The position numbers and the translations under genes were made by a program. The notes below the pieces were generated by a model. The model worked only from the letters and a program-made list of their open reading frames with translations. It did not search any database and was not told the DNA's origin. From Meghimatium bilineatum (lineage: Eukaryota > Mollusca > Gastropoda > Stylommatophora > Philomycidae), in contig CM067302.1 in the NCBI GenBank assembly GCA_034231615.1, forward strand, positions 9,249,603 through 9,313,602: a stretch of 64,000 nucleotides of DNA, given 5' to 3'. This document shows positions 49,801-61,800 of the stretch, in pieces (position 1 is the stretch's first letter; each line of letters starts with the position of its first letter).

Positions 49801-52800
49801 TAGTGTTTGTATCTGGGTAATGTTTGCAGCTGGGTAGTGTTTGTATCTGGGTAATGTTTGCAGCTGGGTAGCATTTGTTTCTGGATAGTGTTTGCATCTG
49901 GGTATTGTTTGTATCTTATTTCTGAAAATGTTTGATCTTCACAGTCTCTCATTGTGTGTGGTATATCATAGGGATATTCTTCTCATTTTGGTTGGTATAT
50001 CATAGGGATATTCTTCTCCTGTGTTCATTCTCAAACTCTTAGCAGAATGTAGCCAGACGACGGAATGTGGTGAGTCATGGTTTACGGTTTAGCTGAGATA
50101 TCCGCATCTTTTGGCCTGACACATCCAACTTCAACATGACCTATGGGTCACTTTGACCCTCTATAGGATGAGACAGCTTCATCCTCCAAACCTCACTAGT
50201 CATCCTGATAGGTAACAGTGTTGCTATTCTTTATTCTCCCTTCGCCAAGATAACACAGACCACAAGGATATATTTATTAGCCTTCAATATAACTGGCTGT
50301 ACCCATTACAAGCCAAATCAGCATTACAAAAAATGAGAAACATTTTGTGCAATGGAAGACTATCAATGCAGACCCGAATTCAAGTGCTGAGATGTTATAT
50401 CAAACCAATTCTTTTTTATGGATGTGAAGCATGGACTGGAAACAACAAAATTCAAAGCGAATTAGAGGCTACAGAAATGTGGTTTCTGAAAAGAATGATG
50501 AAAATACCATGGACAGCTAGGAAAACTAATGCAAAGGTTCTCATTAATGCTGGCGTAAAAAGATCAATCATATAAAACATTAGGGGCAGACAGTCAAGGT
50601 TTCTAGGGCATGTGCTGAGAAGAACACAGCTTGAACACTTAATAACCACTGGAAAGATTAAGGGGAGAAGAGATAGGGGACGATAAAGAGAAAAGTTATT
50701 AGTAATGCAAAATGATGTAAAAAGGTTACTAAAACACTTACCTAGCCTATTAATAAAAATATATTTTTAAGAAAAAAAACAAAAAACATACAATAAAACT
50801 AAACAGGACAATTCTCAACGTATCGGCTCAAATTGAACCTTTTTCAAGAGACAAACAACAGAAAACGACAAAATAAAAAAATAAATAGATGTCTATATTT
50901 CATCAAGCCCTCGTCTCCATAATAGCGCAGGGATGGCAACGCATCTAGTCAAGGTGAAAATGCGTGCATTCATTATAAACAAACCGAAAGTGGGAAATTA
51001 GAGACACTATAGATGAGTGCAAGAATAATAAAAGAAAAAGATAAGAAAAATACCCCTTTTGTCACTCTATCAGACAGGCAGGTTTTAAGAACATAGTCAC
51101 AACAGGCACGACTGAAGGGGACAGAGACAGATGGGGACGTGAGAAAATATTCATGTGACAACCTAGCAAGGCTTGGAAACAACGATCCTGATAACAATAC
51201 TGTGAACAGAGAACCATGGTCACCTACGCCAACAAGAATGGCATATGACAATGATAGATGAGTAATGATGAGGTTGTGTGGTGGTGGGGTGAGTGGGTTT
51301 GGGGAAGGAAGGATAGAAGAAGAATCAACATTAGAAAACGCATGGAATGAATGTGAAACCAAATATAGACATAAACATATATATAAAACCAAACCTAAAC
51401 ATACATAGAAATGTAAACACACACCAAGAGTCAAGAAATAAACACATAACAAGATGGACACAGATGTGTGAAGGATACCCACACAAAATGCACAGGCATG
51501 TAAATGTATCCACACACAGGAAAGGGCTCACACTAGAATAGGTATACACATTGACACAGAATGGAGATACGTGCATTAACATAAAAAAGCGCTCACATAA
51601 ATATACATATATATATGTATACACAAATATGAACATTCATGCACATAAACACTTTCTCGTATAAATAATAACATGAACATTCATACACATAGAAACATAT
51701 ACATATATTAATGTAAATATAAACGTTCGTTCACATAAAGATAATGCTATAACAACTGCATATGTATACATACAAATGTGTGGCCGTATTCTGATTCTGA
51801 TTCTTTTTCATGTGTGTCCCGTAACTTAATATACTCTATCATATGTAAGCGTTGTGATATGAAGTATATTGGTGAGACTGGTAGACGTTTAGCTGATAGA
51901 TTCGCCGAACATTTGAGAGATATCACGAATCATCGTGACTCCCCAGTGGCTAATCATTTTAACAGCCCGTCACATCATGGTAGCTCTGATGTCTCTGTAA
52001 CCGGTTTGTTACGTTGTTATACCGGTGACCGGCAACGTCAGTCCTTGGAATATCGTCTCATTTGTCATATGGGAGTCTTGCAACCAAACGGAATGAACAT
52101 TAATCACCGTTTTGTTTGAGTTACCCACCTTTTCTTTATACCCTCTACTCCCGTATTGCACTGATTCTTGTAATTATTTGTCTTTGTACACTTTCGTGAA
52201 TAATTATTATTTTTGTGTTTGCCGTTCTTCTATATAATTCCTTTATGTCTTCTTTCGTTTGTGTATGTCAATATGTGATTATTTTGTACTCTGCCATTTT
52301 GTTATTGTTAAATCATTTACATGTTTAGATTTTGATTTCCTCGTTTTTATTGCAGTTGTCTCTTCGATGGGTGCCCACACATAAATAGTTATTTGTATAT
52401 GCATTTCGTTTTACATGGTTCTATGTATCCACACAATTACTTTGGGCCACACATTTGTATGTATACATATGCAGTTGTTATAGCATTATCTTTATGTGAA
52501 CGAACGTTTATATTTACATTAATATATGTATATGTTTCTATGTGTATGAATGTTCATGTTATTATTTATACGAGAAAGTGTTTATGTGCATGAATGTTCA
52601 TATTTGTGTATACATATATATATGTATATTTATGTGAGCGCTTTTTTATGTTAATGCACGTATCTCCATTCTGTGTCAATGTGTATACCTATTCTGGTGT
52701 GAGCCCTTTCCTGTGTGTGGATACATTTACATGCCTGTGCATTTTGTGTGGGTATCCTTCACACATCTGTGTCCATCTTGTTATGTGTTTATTTCTTGAC

Positions 52801-55800
52801 TCTTGGTGTGTGTTTACATTTCTATGTATGTTTAGGTTTGGTTTTATATATATGTTTATGTCTATATTTGGTTTCACATTCATTCCATGCGTTTTCAAAT
52901 GTTGATTCTTCTTCTATCCTTCCTTCCCCAAACCCACTCACCCCACCACCACACAACCTCATCATTACTCATCTATCATTGTCATATGCCATTCTTGTTG
53001 GCGTAGGTGACCATGGTTCTCTGTTCACAGTATTGTTATCAGGATCGTTGTTTCCAAGCCTTGCTAGGTTGTCACATGAATATTTTCTCACGTCCCCATC
53101 TGTCTCTGTCCCCTTCAGTCGTGCCTGTTGTGACTATGTTCTTAAAACCTGCCTGTCTGATAGAGTGACAAAAGGGGTATTTTTCTTATCTTTTTCTATT
53201 ATTCTTGCACTCATCTATAGTGTCTCTAATTTCCCACTTTCGGTTTGTTTATAATGAATGCACGCATTTTCACCTTGACTAGATGCGTTGCCATCCCTGC
53301 GCTATTATGGAGACGAGGGCTTGATGAAATATAGACATCTATTTATTTTTTTATTTTGTCGTTTTCTGTTGTTTGTCTCTTGAAAAAGGTTCAATTTGAG
53401 CCGATACGTTGAGAATTGTCCTGTTTAGTTTTATTGTATGTTTTTTGTTTTTTTTCTTAAAAATATATTTTTATTAATAGGCTAGGTAAGTGTTTTAGTA
53501 ACCTTTTTACATCATTTTGCATTACTATTTGTTCATTAGGTTACTGCGGCACCATCCACTTTGTCGGACACCCTCTGGCCATTTGGTTATTTAGAAAAGT
53601 TATTAGATGGATTGTATTGTGGCATAGTAGAAGCTCACCAACCGAGCTTATTCACAACACAAGAGACAGAGAGTCGTAGAGAAACATGATCGCCATTCGG
53701 CATGGCACTTTATTGATTGATTGTACCAGTTAGTCGATCTGTTCATTTGTTTCCAACCAATCCCTCATGCCCTTAGTTCAAATGTGCTTCAAATGAAAAC
53801 CTTAAATATTGTTTTGTGGTGAATGTATGTCGAGAATATAAAACATTTCTTCAGCGTTCATTCTCAAACTCCCGCTGGATCTCTCTTGTAGTAGGACTAC
53901 TAGATCTCCAGGAGGATGTAGTCCAGAGACCGGAATGCGTTGTGTCGCCGTTTTATTTGCGCCAATGGCTCGACACATCCGTCTTTGGTGGTATAAAACA
54001 CTGAAAAACATAATGATCAGTAAAATAACCATTTAAAAAAAAATAACTTTCTGAATATTACATGTTTATTTTATTTCTATATGTGACCTTCACCTCCACA
54101 TGTTCAGCATTGGATGAAGAAGATTCCAAATTTGGGTGCTTTGAATGCAGCAGAAAGTTTCGAACTTCAGCAGCGTTACAACAACACCTCATTACCCACG
54201 ACAACGATGACATTAAAGACTTCGATGATGCCGGAGGTGATGATGAAGATTTTAATGCTAATGATGCGGCTGGAAGAAAAGTTGATAAGCAGAAGGGAAC
54301 ATTTCTCCATGGAAGATTAACTCAGGGCAAGAAGAGGAATGTAAGTTGATGTACAGTATTTGACTAGATTTTATGTAGAATATACTTTATTGAGGTAGAC
54401 TATATTTTATTGAAGGAGACGATACTTTATTGAGGGAGACTATACTCTATTGAGGGAGACGATACTTTATTGAGGGAGACTATACTCTATTGAGGGAGAC
54501 TACACTTTATTGAGGGAGACTACACTTTATTGAGGGAGACTACACTTTATTGAGGGAGACTATACTTTATTGAGGGAGACTACACTTTATTGAGGGAGAC
54601 TACACTTTATTGAGGGAGACTACACTTTATTGAGGGAGACTATACTTTATTGAGGGAGACGATATTTTATTCAGGGAGACTATACTTTATTGAGGGAGAC
54701 TATACTTTATTGAGGGAGTATATTTTATTGGGTATTCAGGGAGACTATACTTTATTGAGGGAAACTATACTTTATTGAGGTAGACTATACTTTATTGAGG
54801 GAGACTATACTTTATTGAGGGAGACTATACTTTATTAAGTAGCATATACTTTGTTGAGTAGAATATATTGTGTGTGTATATATATATCTCTTTTTCTTCT
54901 ATGTTCCATGCCGTGTGGTGTTGGTTATGTCTTTCCACAGCCTTCTATTTCGTGTGCTGTCATTCATTTCCGATACTGATGTTCTCCTATTCCACATTGC
55001 CAGGTTATCAAGTATCTTCTCTCTTGGTTTTCCCCTAACCCTCTTGCTCTTCAACTTGCCTGTTGTTACAATGAGCGCCAGACATATGCATAATATCGGG
55101 TTGTTTCATCATTACTCTGCTTATCTCATTTTCACATTTAATTGGGATTGTTTTTGTATATTTCCTGTACATTTCCTGTTTGTGTCACCTGTGACTCAAT
55201 TTCTATCCTTCCAGTCACCCCCACATCTTGCTAGACATGTGAACGCCAGTTTTGTCGTCCCTGCTCATCAGATTTAGATGTTAGCAGGAAGACGATGGAC
55301 CAGCAACATAGAATGTATGTACGTCTTGGGCCTGCTTGCCCGGGACAGAGAGACGTTCAGAGTACCCACGATGAAGACAGCGTTCTGGAAAGAATTTGTC
55401 ACTTGATATATCGTTTACATTTATAATTATTCAAATTTTAGGAATAGAAACATTTCATTATTTATCTTTGCTGTAAGCTTGTAATTAATTGTTGACAACT
55501 ATAGGTATTGTCGCATGTCTAACCTAACCCTGTTCAGCATCTGTGGTCATGTTATATTGTAAGCCCTGTCATCAGGACGTCCACTGTCTTCTCCAGGGCA
55601 GAATGGCTGCCCTATAGCTTTTGCCTCAAATCTGTATCCACTAGCCATGTCTGCTGTCTCTGCTCTTTGTATATGGGCAGTCCTGAAGTCACCCATGTGT
55701 TGCCGGGGCCCGAAAGGGGAGCAAAGAATAGCAACACTGTTTACCTTCCACGCATGTCGTACGAGGTGACTAAGGAGGTTATGGGATGGAGTTGGCTGTC

Positions 55801-58800
55801 CCATCCCATATAGGGTCAGTGACCCAAAGCCATGCTGAAGTCGGATGTGTCAGGCCAAAAGGCGCAGATATCGCAGCAGTGCTGTAAACCATGACACAAT
55901 GCATTCCGTTCTCCGGACTACATCCTACTAACCTGCAGGAGTTTGAGAACGAATGCAGAAGAAGAAGTCCTGAAGTATGTTTTCAGGAGTCTTATGTTCC
56001 GGATCCACATGGACATTCGTGTATGTGATCCTTAGTCGGTAGAGGTAACCTAACAATCTGTATTCCAGTTTGGATGTTCTGTGATTCATGTTTCCTGCAT
56101 GACAAATTTCAAATTATACCTTTCTGGTTTTTTTTTTAACAGATTAGTGAAGAAACTGGCAGTTACCAATGGAAGAAGAAGTCTACCAGTATTTATATTA
56201 ACAAGTAGGTACAATTTTTTAAGAAATATACATTCTTCTGTGCTTTTTTTATATTAACTGATTCCAGCCGGAGAGACTTATACAAGTCAGTAAACCATAT
56301 GTCTTCTGGCCGGAAAGACTTCTATAAGTCATACTCCAATGACATTCATGTTGTTGTTTTTTGGTATTTATATCAACATAAGAATGTTTCCAATCGAAAG
56401 TGTAATATGTCTACATTACTTCTTGCAATATTTTTATGTGTATTGATATCAATTTTGTTAAGTTATTGATAAGTTGTGATAATGGGGGTCTGTGACATCA
56501 TTTTTCCTTATATGTTTTATATATATTTTCCAATTTACTTATTTTCGCAAAATAATAACTATTTTATTTGCTTGGTCTCATTTATTATGAAATCCAATCT
56601 GGCAAATGCTTCTAGCATTGTGTTTGCAAATTTACGCCATTTTGCAAGAAAAATTAGCCATATTTTCATTTGAATTTCGTGTAAAGTTAAGTCTACTGTT
56701 TTTGATAGATGTCGAAATTCTTTCTAAATAATAAATTTTTGACGCACTATGCATATATATTATACATTATTGTGTTCGTAATTGGATTATCTACAGAAAT
56801 GATACAGTCTGAGTGGAATTTATTGATTCAAAAATGCGGTACGGTCAAATATCATATCTAAAATAATATTTATTTGTCATTTACATATTTTATTTTCTGT
56901 CTAAAATAAATTTATATACTTTAACATAATTTTTTTTTTCAAAATGATCTTGTGATAATCACATTCTCTGTCCATTTCTGTTTCGAAATATATATATTAC
57001 ATTATAATGTAAATATATTTAGAAGTACTATTTCTTGTTTCCGTGATGCATGTGCACACACAAAAATCGAACAAAATTTAATTATGTTTAAACGCTAAAA
57101 ATATTCCGGCTGGAATCAGTTAACAAGTAGGTACAATTTTTAAGAAATATACTTTTTTCAGTGCTTTTTTAAATTAATAAATAGATATAATTACCAAGGA
57201 GGTGGGATTGGAGTGTGTAGGGGATAGTACCTCACAGTGAGAGGTAGTCACTTTCTCCTCAGAGGAAGTCGTGGATCCTATTTGGTTCCCTCACTCCTAT
57301 CCAACTCGCGTATGTTCCCCTCCATCAGTACACAAGGGTCGCCAGTGAAGACGGAGGATTGAATTTAGAAGATACCACTTAGAAGATACATAGTGGTCAG
57401 CACGTAGAAGGATGGCGCATATGCAGTGTAATGTAGGAAATGACAACGAAAACATAAAAAGGATAACAAAATAAGATTTGAATAGAATGTGCGGCAAATA
57501 TATTGAGGTCTATTTTCATGACACGTTCGATCAGCTTCCATCATTTTCATCTCTATCATTTGTGAAAATCTCATTTAGGACACTGAAGAAGTACAAGAAG
57601 AGGCAGTGCTCTGAGAAAGTACTACAAAGTATGAAGAGCATGTACCGCAGGCAAGGCAAAGTGACCGGTGGCAATGAATGGACTTGTACTCACTGTGAGC
57701 TCACGTTTGACAACTCATCATTGTTAAATCTGCACACCCTGACACATGCCGCTGAAGATCTGGGCATGGATGAGATCAAGAAATTGACGGAGGAGCAGAA
57801 TGGAGATGTAAGTTTGTTTTCATACATGTCTTTTTTAATACATGTCTGTTTTAATACCTGTCTTTTTTAATACATGTCTGTTTTAATACTTGTCTATTTT
57901 AATACATGGCTGTTTAAATACATGTCTTTTTTAATACATGTCTGTTTTAATACATGTCTGTTTTAATACATGTCTTTTTTAATACATGTCTGTTTAAATA
58001 CATGTCTATTTTAATACATGGCTGTTTTCATACATATCTGTTTTAATACATGTCTGTTTTAATACATGTCTGTTTTAATACATGTCTGTTTTAATACTTG
58101 TCTATTTTAATACATGTCTGTTTTAATACATGGTTGTTTTAATACATGTCTGTTTAAATACATGTCTATTTTAATACATGGCTGTTTTTATACATGGCTG
58201 TTTTAATACTTGTCTGTTTTAATACATGTCTGTTTTAATACATGTCTATTTTAATACATGGCTGTTTTAATACGTGTCTTTTTTAAAATACATGGCTGTG
58301 TTAATATATGGTTGTTTTAATACATGGTTGTTTTAATACATGGTTGTTTTAACACATGGCTGTTTTAACACATGGCTGTTTTAACACATGTCTGTTTTAA
58401 CACGTATGTTTTAATACATGTCTGTTTTAATACATGTCTGTTTTAATACATGTCTGTTTTAACCTTCACCGAGCCGATATGATATCCAGCCGCCGAAAAA
58501 CAAAATGGCCGCGCGCGCTGATGGCGGGCCGTCCTGCCCAGCGAGATTATCGTGAGATTTACACGTACCACAGCCCGCTTAGTTAATGCACATAGCTAGT
58601 GACATGCGCAATCGATACCGGAACATCTCCACGTTCGCCCTGTCCATTTGAAAAAATTCTGTCTAGCAGCAAGACGTTGTAATCTATTATCTTGTACCGA
58701 CACCCAAGCCTTCAATTATGGATGCAATTTATTTCGAATTCATCATGGATGACGATTCCGATGAGGAAGAAACTGTGCAGCTTACCGATACAGATATAGC

Positions 58801-61800
58801 TCCATTAGATAATGTGTGGTTAGATGGAGATGATATTAGTGATACTGATTCTGTGGGCAGCGTGGAAGAAGACATTTTGGAGGACCAGGTAGTTGAAAAC
58901 TCGAGTGTCCCTTCGGGGTATAGCCATGATTGGCTTCGAAATTTCGATGAAATTGTTGGACCTATAGGCCTAGCTGATAACCTTAGTGAGGTAGACGTGT
59001 TTCGTCTGTTTTTTACAGATGATATTCTTAACATGTTGGTAACTGAAACTAATCGGTACGCTAAGCAGGTTAGTGAATCGAAGGGACAGGACGCCGGCTA
59101 TGCATCTCGTGTGAAGTTGTGGAAGGAAGTCACAGCTGATGAGATGACAGCCTTTGTTGCTTTGATCCTCTTGATGGGACTGACCAAACGTTCCTCCTAT
59201 GAATTGTATTGGTCTAATGATGGTCTCATCGAGATGCCTGGGTTTAGGAATGTCATGAGTAGGAATAGGTTTTTAGCTATTCTTTCATTCCTGCACCTTG
59301 TAGACAACACAACAGCTGTTGCACGAGGGCAACCCGGTCACAGCAAGGCGTTCAAGATACAAGGGTTTGTTGACAAACTTATTCCTCTGTTCCAACAATA
59401 TTACGGCCTCTCCAAAGAAATCAGTATCGATGAAAGCATGATTGCTTTCAAGGGTAGGACTAGTCTTATGCAGTACATGCCCAAGAAACCCTCAAAGTGG
59501 GGTATAAAGTCTTGGGCACTGGCTGACTCGAAGACTAGTTATCTCTGGAACTGGAAGCTGTACCTTGGGAAGGAGGATGTCTATGACAAAAAGAAGGGAT
59601 TGGCTCACTGTGTTGTGAGTAATTTGTTGGCCACAATGCACGGTAAGGGCCATATTGTCTACATGGACAACTTCTTTTCCTCTCCAGCCCTTTTCAAGGA
59701 GCTTGCCGAGAACCAGATAGGCGCCTGCGGCACACTACAATTGAATCGCAAAGGGGTCCCCCCTGCGTTGAAGGGTCTAAAACTCAAGGTTGGTGACCCA
59801 CTTCGTACTGAAAGTGATGACAACATTCTCTACCTGTCATGGTATGACAAGAGGCAAGTCAATTTGATGACATCTGCACACGATGCGCAGACCTTCAATA
59901 GGAAGGTCCGTTCCAAACGCCATGGTGGTAATGTGAGGGATGTGGTAAAACCATGCGCAATACAGGCCTATACCCGTCATATGGGAGGCGTTGATCGTGT
60001 TGACAAGCAGCTAACATATTATATGTTAGGCCACAGGTCCTGCAAGTGGTGGAAGAAAATTTTCTTTTACTTGTTGGAAGCTTGCTTTGTCAATTCATCT
60101 GTCCTGTGGCGGGCTAAACATCCTGGCCGAGTCAAGGCGGAAAAATTTCGCTTGCAGATAATTCATGGGCTTCTTGAGGGTTGCTACTCTAGGCCTGCAT
60201 CTTCCAGTTCTGGAAGAAGAACAAGCCACCCACCGGATAGGATGACACTAGCACCAGCACACCACATTGCTATAAATCCTAAACGGTTGTCCAGTGGCAG
60301 GCATTCATTTCCTGACTGTGTTGTCTGTTCAGATCGGACAAAGAAGCGCCACCAGACTCAGTACGTGTGTGCAGCATGTCAGGTCACTCTGTGCCCATAT
60401 CCCTGCTTCCATCGATACCACACATTATTAATTTTCAAGACTGAGTGTACATCTGAGCTGCACAGCACGTAGGAGAACTGCACATCCAGTGGGTAAGTCA
60501 TTTGTGTTTGTTGTTTTTATGTAATTTTAAAATATAAATTGTCTTCACCTCTTGCGCAAACCTCGGGTAGGATACATAAAAAAAAACCAATTACACACCC
60601 ATTTGCAGTATTCAATTCTGCATTTACATCTGTTGAAATTATTTTAAAAGCTCTAGTAATAAAAATGGTACTGAGTTTTCCAAACACCCATGTCTTTTTT
60701 GCATGTTTTCTGTTTTTTCGAGAAAATGTCTTCACCTCTTGCGCAAACCTCGGGTAGGATACATAAAAAAAAACAAATTACACACCCATGTGCAGTATTC
60801 AATTCTGCATTTAAATCTGTTGAAATTATTTAAAAAGCTCTAATAACAAAAATGGTATTCAGTTTTCCGAAACCCATGTCTTGTTGTTATTGTTGGTTTT
60901 TTGCGAAAAAAAGGTCTTCACCTCTTGCGCAAACCCCGGGTAGGTTACGTAAAAAAAAAAAAAATACACATACATTTGCGGTATTCAATTCTGCATCTAC
61001 ATGCCCTAAAAAAAATTTTTTATCTCGAATAACAAAAAAGTTATTGCGTTTCCGTAACACCAACCAGAAAAGATGAAAATTCTCAAACAAGAATCCGGTG
61101 GCAGGAGATGTTTTGTATTTTTTAATCCGGCTTGCTAAAGGTTAACACATGTCTGTTTTAACACATGTCTGTTTTAATACCTGGCTGTTTGAGAAAATTG
61201 TGTCTACATGTGTAGTTTTGTCCCGTGTATATACTTCACTATTTTCTGTAGCTCTTACAGAGGTCCATAGAGCTTTCATTGTAGTGTTATTTTATCTATC
61301 TATTCACTAAACCCTTTATTGCCTTTCAGCGTCAGAGGTAGAAGAGTTCTCTGGAGATGTGCCGAGTATATTGTGGATTTTGTCGCCTCTTATATTTCGG
61401 TGGTCCATCGTTTTTGTGGTCGGGATCTAAGTCTGCCTTCGTTGTATCTGTGTAACATAGCTTGCTGTGGTATGCTGTCTGATGGTAGTCTGCTGATTTT
61501 TGCAAACCATTTTATCTGTTGGCTTTTAATATGTTGTTTCTATCTATATGAAATGACCTTTACAGAACATTGTCCCCACTACCACTCTGTAAGCCTGTCT
61601 GTTCTGTGTCAGCTGCCTGGCCTCTTCCAGTGTCATGTTCAGAGAGTCTTCAATATCCGGTGTCCATCGTAATCTTTATTGAGTATCTTTATTGAGTGTC
61701 ATTATTGGGTGTCTTTATTGAGTGTCTTTATTGAGTTTCTTGGCTTTGCATACATCTCAGTAGTCTGGTATTAGAGGTTTGGTAGTCTAATTGATAGTGA

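Larger units (their letters stand above)
50270..53730 (+). pseudogene. LINE RT C-terminal part split by a Penelope-like element
   Basis: 50330-50700: RNILCNGRLSMQTRIQVLRC, YIKPILFYGCEAWTGNNKIQ, EMWFLKRMMKIPWTARKTNA, one stop, RGRQSRFLGHVLRRTQLEHL, TGKIKGRRDRGR, REKLL. After the element the text resumes at 53593: EKLLDGLYCGIVEAHQPSL, then RETWSPFGMALY-like with stops, ending TTGATTGATTG. Removing 50703-53606 restores continuity. Confidence 0.85.
58463..61141 (+). mobile_element. Complete piggyBac element, 2679 bp, TTAA target duplication
   Basis: TTAA at 58459-58462 and 61142-61145. Ends CCTTCACCGAGCCG and, inverted, CCTTTAGCAAGCCG (11 of 14 alike). It lies inside the 16-bp minisatellite, which continues on both sides. 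The transposase is intact and the left 250 bp are GC-rich (ATGGCCGCGCGCGCTGATGG), unlike the host intron. Confidence 0.93.

Noticed and set aside
51778-52119. A host GIY-YIG nuclease gene
   Set aside because: The ORF lies in the middle of an inverted-arm element with target duplication and shows the Penelope-type Cys pair; it starts inside the element without the RT.
50973-53254. ORFs of 179-180 and 101-103 codons in the Penelope-like arms (MFIFVYTYIYVYLCERFF), suggesting a signal peptide or membrane protein
   Set aside because: AT- and pyrimidine-rich untranslated arm sequence; present twice only because the arms are inverted copies. No similarity to Penelope proteins.
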